NCBI RefSeq assembly: GCF_003387075.1
Contig: NZ_QUMQ01000001.1
Coordinates: 8,556,001 to 8,620,000 of the forward strand
From: Asanoa ferruginea
GTDB lineage: Bacteria; Actinomycetota; Actinomycetes; Mycobacteriales; Micromonosporaceae
Direction of reading: 5' to 3'
DNA: 64,000 nt
Shown: piece after piece, positions 61,005-64,000 of the stretch
How positions within the stretch are numbered: the first letter of the stretch is position 1
Layout of the letters: the number at the start of each line of letters is the position of its first letter
Translations under genes and position numbers: made by a program
The notes under the pieces: model-generated
The model's database searches: none
What the model was told of the DNA's origin: nothing
The model's input: the letters and a program-made list of their open reading frames with translations, nothing else

Positions 61005-63968
61005 ATGCTGACCATGCAGGACGCCCTGTCGCGGCTCACCGCCTACTGGGTCGACCAGGGTTGCCTCACGGTCCAACCGATGAACACCGAGGTCGGCGCC
61101 GGCACGCTCAACCCCGCGACGTTCCTGCGGGTGCTCGGGCCGGAGCCGTGGCGGGTCGTCTACGTCGAGCCCTCCGTGCGCCCCGACGACTCGCGCTACG
61201 GCGAGAACCCCAACCGGATCCAGACGCACACCCAGGTGCAGGTCATCCTCAAGCCCGAGCCGGGCAACGCGCAGGAGCTCTACCTCAACAGCCTCGCCGC
61301 CCTCGGCATCGACGTCGCGGCACACGACGTGCGGTTCGTCGAGGACAACTGGGCCGCGCCGGGCGTCGGCGCCTGGGGCCTGGGCTGGGAGGTCTGGCTC
61401 GACGGGCTGGAGATCACCCAGTTCACCTATTTCCAGCAGGCCGGCGGGGTGACCCTCGACCCGCCCTCGGTGGAGATCACCTACGGCATCGAGCGCATCC
61501 TGATGGCGCTTCAGGGCGTCCGGCACTTCAAGGAGATCGCGTACGCACCGGGCGTCAGCTACGGCGAGGTCTTCGGCCAGGGTGAATACGAGATGTCCCG
61601 TTACTACCTCGACGACGCCGATGTCGAGACCAACCGGGTGCTCCTCGACCTCTACGCCGCCGAGGCGCAGCGGATGGTCGACGCCGGGCTGCCGGTCCCC
61701 GCGCACACCTACGTGCTGAAGAGCTCGCACGCCTTCAACGTGCTCGACGCCCGCGGCGCCGTCTCCACATCGGACCGGGCCGCCGAGTTCGGCCGGATGC
61801 GCCGGCTGGCCGGCGAGGTCTCTCAGCTCTGGATGGCCCGCCGCGAGGAGCTCGGGCACCCGCTGGGCGTGGTCCCGCCGACGCCGGCCGCGACCGCACC
61901 CACCGAGACCGAGGCGTCCACCGGCAGCCGGCAGTTGGTCTTCGAGATCGGCACCGAGGAGATGCCGCCGGCCGAGGCCCGCACCGCGCGCGAGCAGGTG
62001 CGCCGCGAGCTGACCGAGCGGCTGGCCGCGACCCGGCTGGCGCACGGTGACATCCGGGTGCTGGCCACCCCGCGCCGGCTCGTCGCGATCGTCGACGGCG
62101 TCGCCGACCGCGAGCAGGACCACGTCCGCACGGTCCGCGGCCCGAAGGTCTCGGCGGCCTACGACGCGGCCGGCGAGCCCACCAAGGCCGTCCAGGGTTT
62201 CGCCCGCGGCCAGGGCGTCGACGTGGCCGACCTCCAGGAGCAGGACGTCAACGGCACCGCGCACGTGACGGTCGTGAAGCACGAGGCCGGCCGGCCCGCC
62301 GCCGAGGTGCTGGCCGACGTGCTGGCCAAGGTCGTCGCCGCGCTGCGGTCGGCGAAGAACATGCGCTGGAACGACCCGGCCCTGTCGTTCACCCGCCCGG
62401 TCCGCTGGCTGCTCGCCCTGCGCGGCGACGAGGTCGTGCCGTTCGCCGTCTCGGCGCTGGCTTCCGGCCGCGAGACCCGGGTGCACCGCAAGGCCGCGAC
62501 GCCGGTGGTCACCGTCAACAGCGCCGAGACGCACCTCGACACGCTGGCCGCGCACGGCATCGTGGCCGACCCTGACGAGCGTCGCGCGCAGATCGTCGCG
62601 GCGGCCGAACGGCTCGCCGCGGGCGCCGGCGGCCAGGTCGACGTCGACGGCGAGCGGGCGCTGATCGACCAGATCAGCTACCTGGTCGAGACCCCGACGC
62701 CGCTGCTCGGCCGGTTCGACGAGAGCTACCTGCGGCTGCCCGAGGCGGTGCTGGCCAACGTGATGCGCAAGCACCAGCGCTACCTGCCGGTGCGCGGCGC
62801 CGACGGCGCGCTGCTGCCCTGCTTCGTCGCGGTGGCCAACGGCGACATCGACGAAGACCTGGTCCGCGCCGGCAACGAGGCGGTGCTGCGGGCCCGCTAC
62901 GAGGACGCGGCCTTCTTCTACCGCGCCGACCGGGACACCCCGCTCGACGCGATGCGCGCCCGGCTGGAGCGGCTCACGTTCACCGACAAGCTCGGGTCGA
63001 TGGCCGACCGGGCGGCCCGGATCAGCACGCTGGCCCGCACCCTGGCCAGCTCCATCGGGTTGAGCGGCGCCGAACGCGACACCCTGGGCCGCGCCGCGGA
63101 GCTGGTCAAGTTCGACCTGGGCGCCCAGCTCGTCACCGAGATGACCAGCCTGGCCGGCGTGATGGCGCGCGACTACGCCGCGCACGCCGGCGAGCCGGCC
63201 GCCGTGGCCGAGGCGGTCTTCGAGAGCGAGTTGCCGCGCAACACCGGCGACGCCGTGCCCACCCACGTCCCCGGCGCCCTGCTGTCCCTGGCCGACCGCC
63301 TCGACCTGGTCGCCGGCCTCGCGGCGACGGTCGGCCTGCCGACCGGCAGCAGCGACCCGTTCGCGGTGCGCCGCGCGGTGCTCGGCCTGCTCGCCGTGCA
63401 CCGCACCGGCCTGGTGCCGGTCAGCCTGACCGAGGCGCTGGCCGAGGCGGCCGCGCTCCAGCCCGTCGAGGTCTCGCCGAAGGTGCTGGCCGACTCGGGC
63501 GAGTTCCTGACCCGCCGGCTCGAGCAGGTGCTGGTCGAAGAAGGGCACCCGATCGATCGCGTACGCGCGGTCCTCCCGCACGCCGCCCGCCCGGCGCTGG
63601 CCGACCGGCTGCTGCACCAGCTCGACGAGCTGGTCAAGGACGAGCGCTTCCGGGCGCTGGTCGAGGCGATCCAGCGGGCCCGGCGGATCGTCCCGGCCGG
63701 CACCCCGGCGGAATACGACGCGGCGGCCCTGGTCGAGCCGGCCGAGCGCCGCCTCGACGAGGTGGTCCGCGGAATCGAGGTGCCCGGCACCGACCTGACC
63801 GCGTTCCTCGCGGCGGCCGGCAAGGTCACCGAGCCGGTCAACACGTTCTTCGACGAGGTCTTCGTGATGGCCGAGGAGCCGGAGCTGCGCAAGGCCCGCC
63901 TCGGCCTGCTGGCCACGGTCCGCGACCTGGGCGACGGCATCCTCGACTGGGACCACCTCCGGATGTGA
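61005..63968 (+). CDS. glyS: Glycyl-tRNA synthetase, alpha and beta subunits fused
   Basis: A 987-residue bacterial-type GlyRS. Residues 1-285 are the catalytic alpha subunit (TMQDALSRLTAYWVDQGC, then QVQVILKPEPGNAQELYLNSL, VEDNWAAPGVGAWGLGWEVW, GGVTLDPPSVEITYG), followed by a Pro/Thr linker and the beta subunit from about 309 (LVFEIGTEEMPPAEA) with its HD-like region and a C-terminal anticodon-binding domain. The ATG at 61005 has AAGGAG at 7 bases; the longer frame to 60882 overlaps the tRNA and is rejected. Mycobacterium and Streptomyces use the unrelated alpha-2 GlyRS, so this form is atypical for the phylum. Confidence 0.95.
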   Translation: MLTMQDALSRLTAYWVDQGCLTVQPMNTEVGAGTLNPATFLRVLGPEPWRVVYVEPSVRPDDSRYGENPNRIQTHTQVQVILKPEPGNAQELYLNSLAALGIDVAAHDVRFVEDNWAAPGVGAWGLGWEVWLDGLEITQFTYFQQAGGVTLDPPSVEITYGIERILMALQGVRHFKEIAYAPGVSYGEVFGQGEYEMSRYYLDDADVETNRVLLDLYAAEAQRMVDAGLPVPAHTYVLKSSHAFNVLDARGAVSTSDRAAEFGRMRRLAGEVSQLWMARREELGHPLGVVPPTPAATAPTETEASTGSRQLVFEIGTEEMPPAEARTAREQVRRELTERLAATRLAHGDIRVLATPRRLVAIVDGVADREQDHVRTVRGPKVSAAYDAAGEPTKAVQGFARGQGVDVADLQEQDVNGTAHVTVVKHEAGRPAAEVLADVLAKVVAALRSAKNMRWNDPALSFTRPVRWLLALRGDEVVPFAVSALASGRETRVHRKAATPVVTVNSAETHLDTLAAHGIVADPDERRAQIVAAAERLAAGAGGQVDVDGERALIDQISYLVETPTPLLGRFDESYLRLPEAVLANVMRKHQRYLPVRGADGALLPCFVAVANGDIDEDLVRAGNEAVLRARYEDAAFFYRADRDTPLDAMRARLERLTFTDKLGSMADRAARISTLARTLASSIGLSGAERDTLGRAAELVKFDLGAQLVTEMTSLAGVMARDYAAHAGEPAAVAEAVFESELPRNTGDAVPTHVPGALLSLADRLDLVAGLAATVGLPTGSSDPFAVRRAVLGLLAVHRTGLVPVSLTEALAEAAALQPVEVSPKVLADSGEFLTRRLEQVLVEEGHPIDRVRAVLPHAARPALADRLLHQLDELVKDERFRALVEAIQRARRIVPAGTPAEYDAAALVEPAERRLDEVVRGIEVPGTDLTAFLAAAGKVTEPVNTFFDEVFVMAEEPELRKARLGLLATVRDLGDGILDWDHLRM

Positions 63969-63973
63969 GCTCA

Positions 63974-64000
63974 ATGATCTCCGTCGGTCTGGTGCTGCAC
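63974..64000 (+). CDS. Possible start of the next gene (cut by window edge)
   Basis: An ATG five bases after the glyS stop opens a frame reading ISVGLVLH to the window end. Too short to identify; the position suggests co-transcription with glyS. Confidence 0.3.

Overview
The window is very high-GC DNA from an actinobacterium, most likely a member of the Micromonosporaceae. Four things support this. Gene order around polA, rpsA, coaE, uvrB and a PdtaR-type ANTAR regulator matches the Mycobacterium tuberculosis Rv1626-Rv1633 region. CoaE carries a GrpB-type tail, as in mycobacteria. Two proteins belong to the mycothiol-dependent maleylpyruvate isomerase family. Intergenic elements with an AAGGGGCCCTTCCT core look, from memory, like those scattered through Micromonospora-type genomes. 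No phage, insertion sequence, CRISPR array or biosynthetic gene cluster was seen.

Layout. 1-4.0 kb: a mannitol-type PTS operon holding the whole phosphorelay (end of EIIC, EIIB, EIIA, a zinc polyol dehydrogenase, HPr, EI). 4.0-8.3 kb: a frameshifted M50-like membrane protein, then a two-component system with an ABC exporter. 8.4-15.6 kb: small metabolic enzymes (GNAT, RpiB-like, tyrosine phosphatase, RibD-type reductase, glycosyltransferase, VOC protein, mycothiol-dependent enzymes, epoxide hydrolase, HD protein, metallo-beta-lactamase fold). 16.4-24 kb: rsgA, a secreted glucosaminidase, a CocE-like hydrolase, a Tat-exported PhoX-like protein and typA. 24-31 kb: DedA/PAP2 fusion, SLT lipoprotein, methyltransferase, and a probable murein-peptide recycling neighbourhood (serine hydrolase, L-Ala-D/L-Glu epimerase, NlpC/P60 endopeptidase). 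31-37.5 kb: terC under a yybP-ykoY manganese riboswitch, an APH-like protein with an internal 15-bp repeat, two SDRs and an AraC regulator. 37.5-50.8 kb: the conserved uvrB-coaE-rpsA-polA block. 52-58.7 kb: a MarR/NmrA divergent pair and the livKHMGF branched-chain amino acid ABC transporter. 58.9-64 kb: a lipoprotein, pdtaR, an odd tRNA and a fused alpha-beta glycyl-tRNA synthetase.

Two themes stand out. First, gene ends have been tandemly amplified at three places: a 39-bp unit x3 between convergent SDRs at 35.45 kb, 42-47 bp units x7 behind the AraC gene at 36.47 kb, and a 73-bp unit x2 between a sulfotransferase and coaE at 42.54 kb. Units carry copies of the gene stop codons. A separate array of about 24 units with a 23-bp modal period lies upstream of polA, bounded by 26-bp direct repeats. 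Second, a tRNA with a leucine (CAA) anticodon but a class I (short variable loop) fold sits directly in front of an alpha-beta fused GlyRS, a type not typical of the best-known actinobacteria.

Start codons were chosen from ribosome binding sites, family N-termini and overlaps; several are GTG or TTG. All functional calls rest on motifs read by eye, without database searches.
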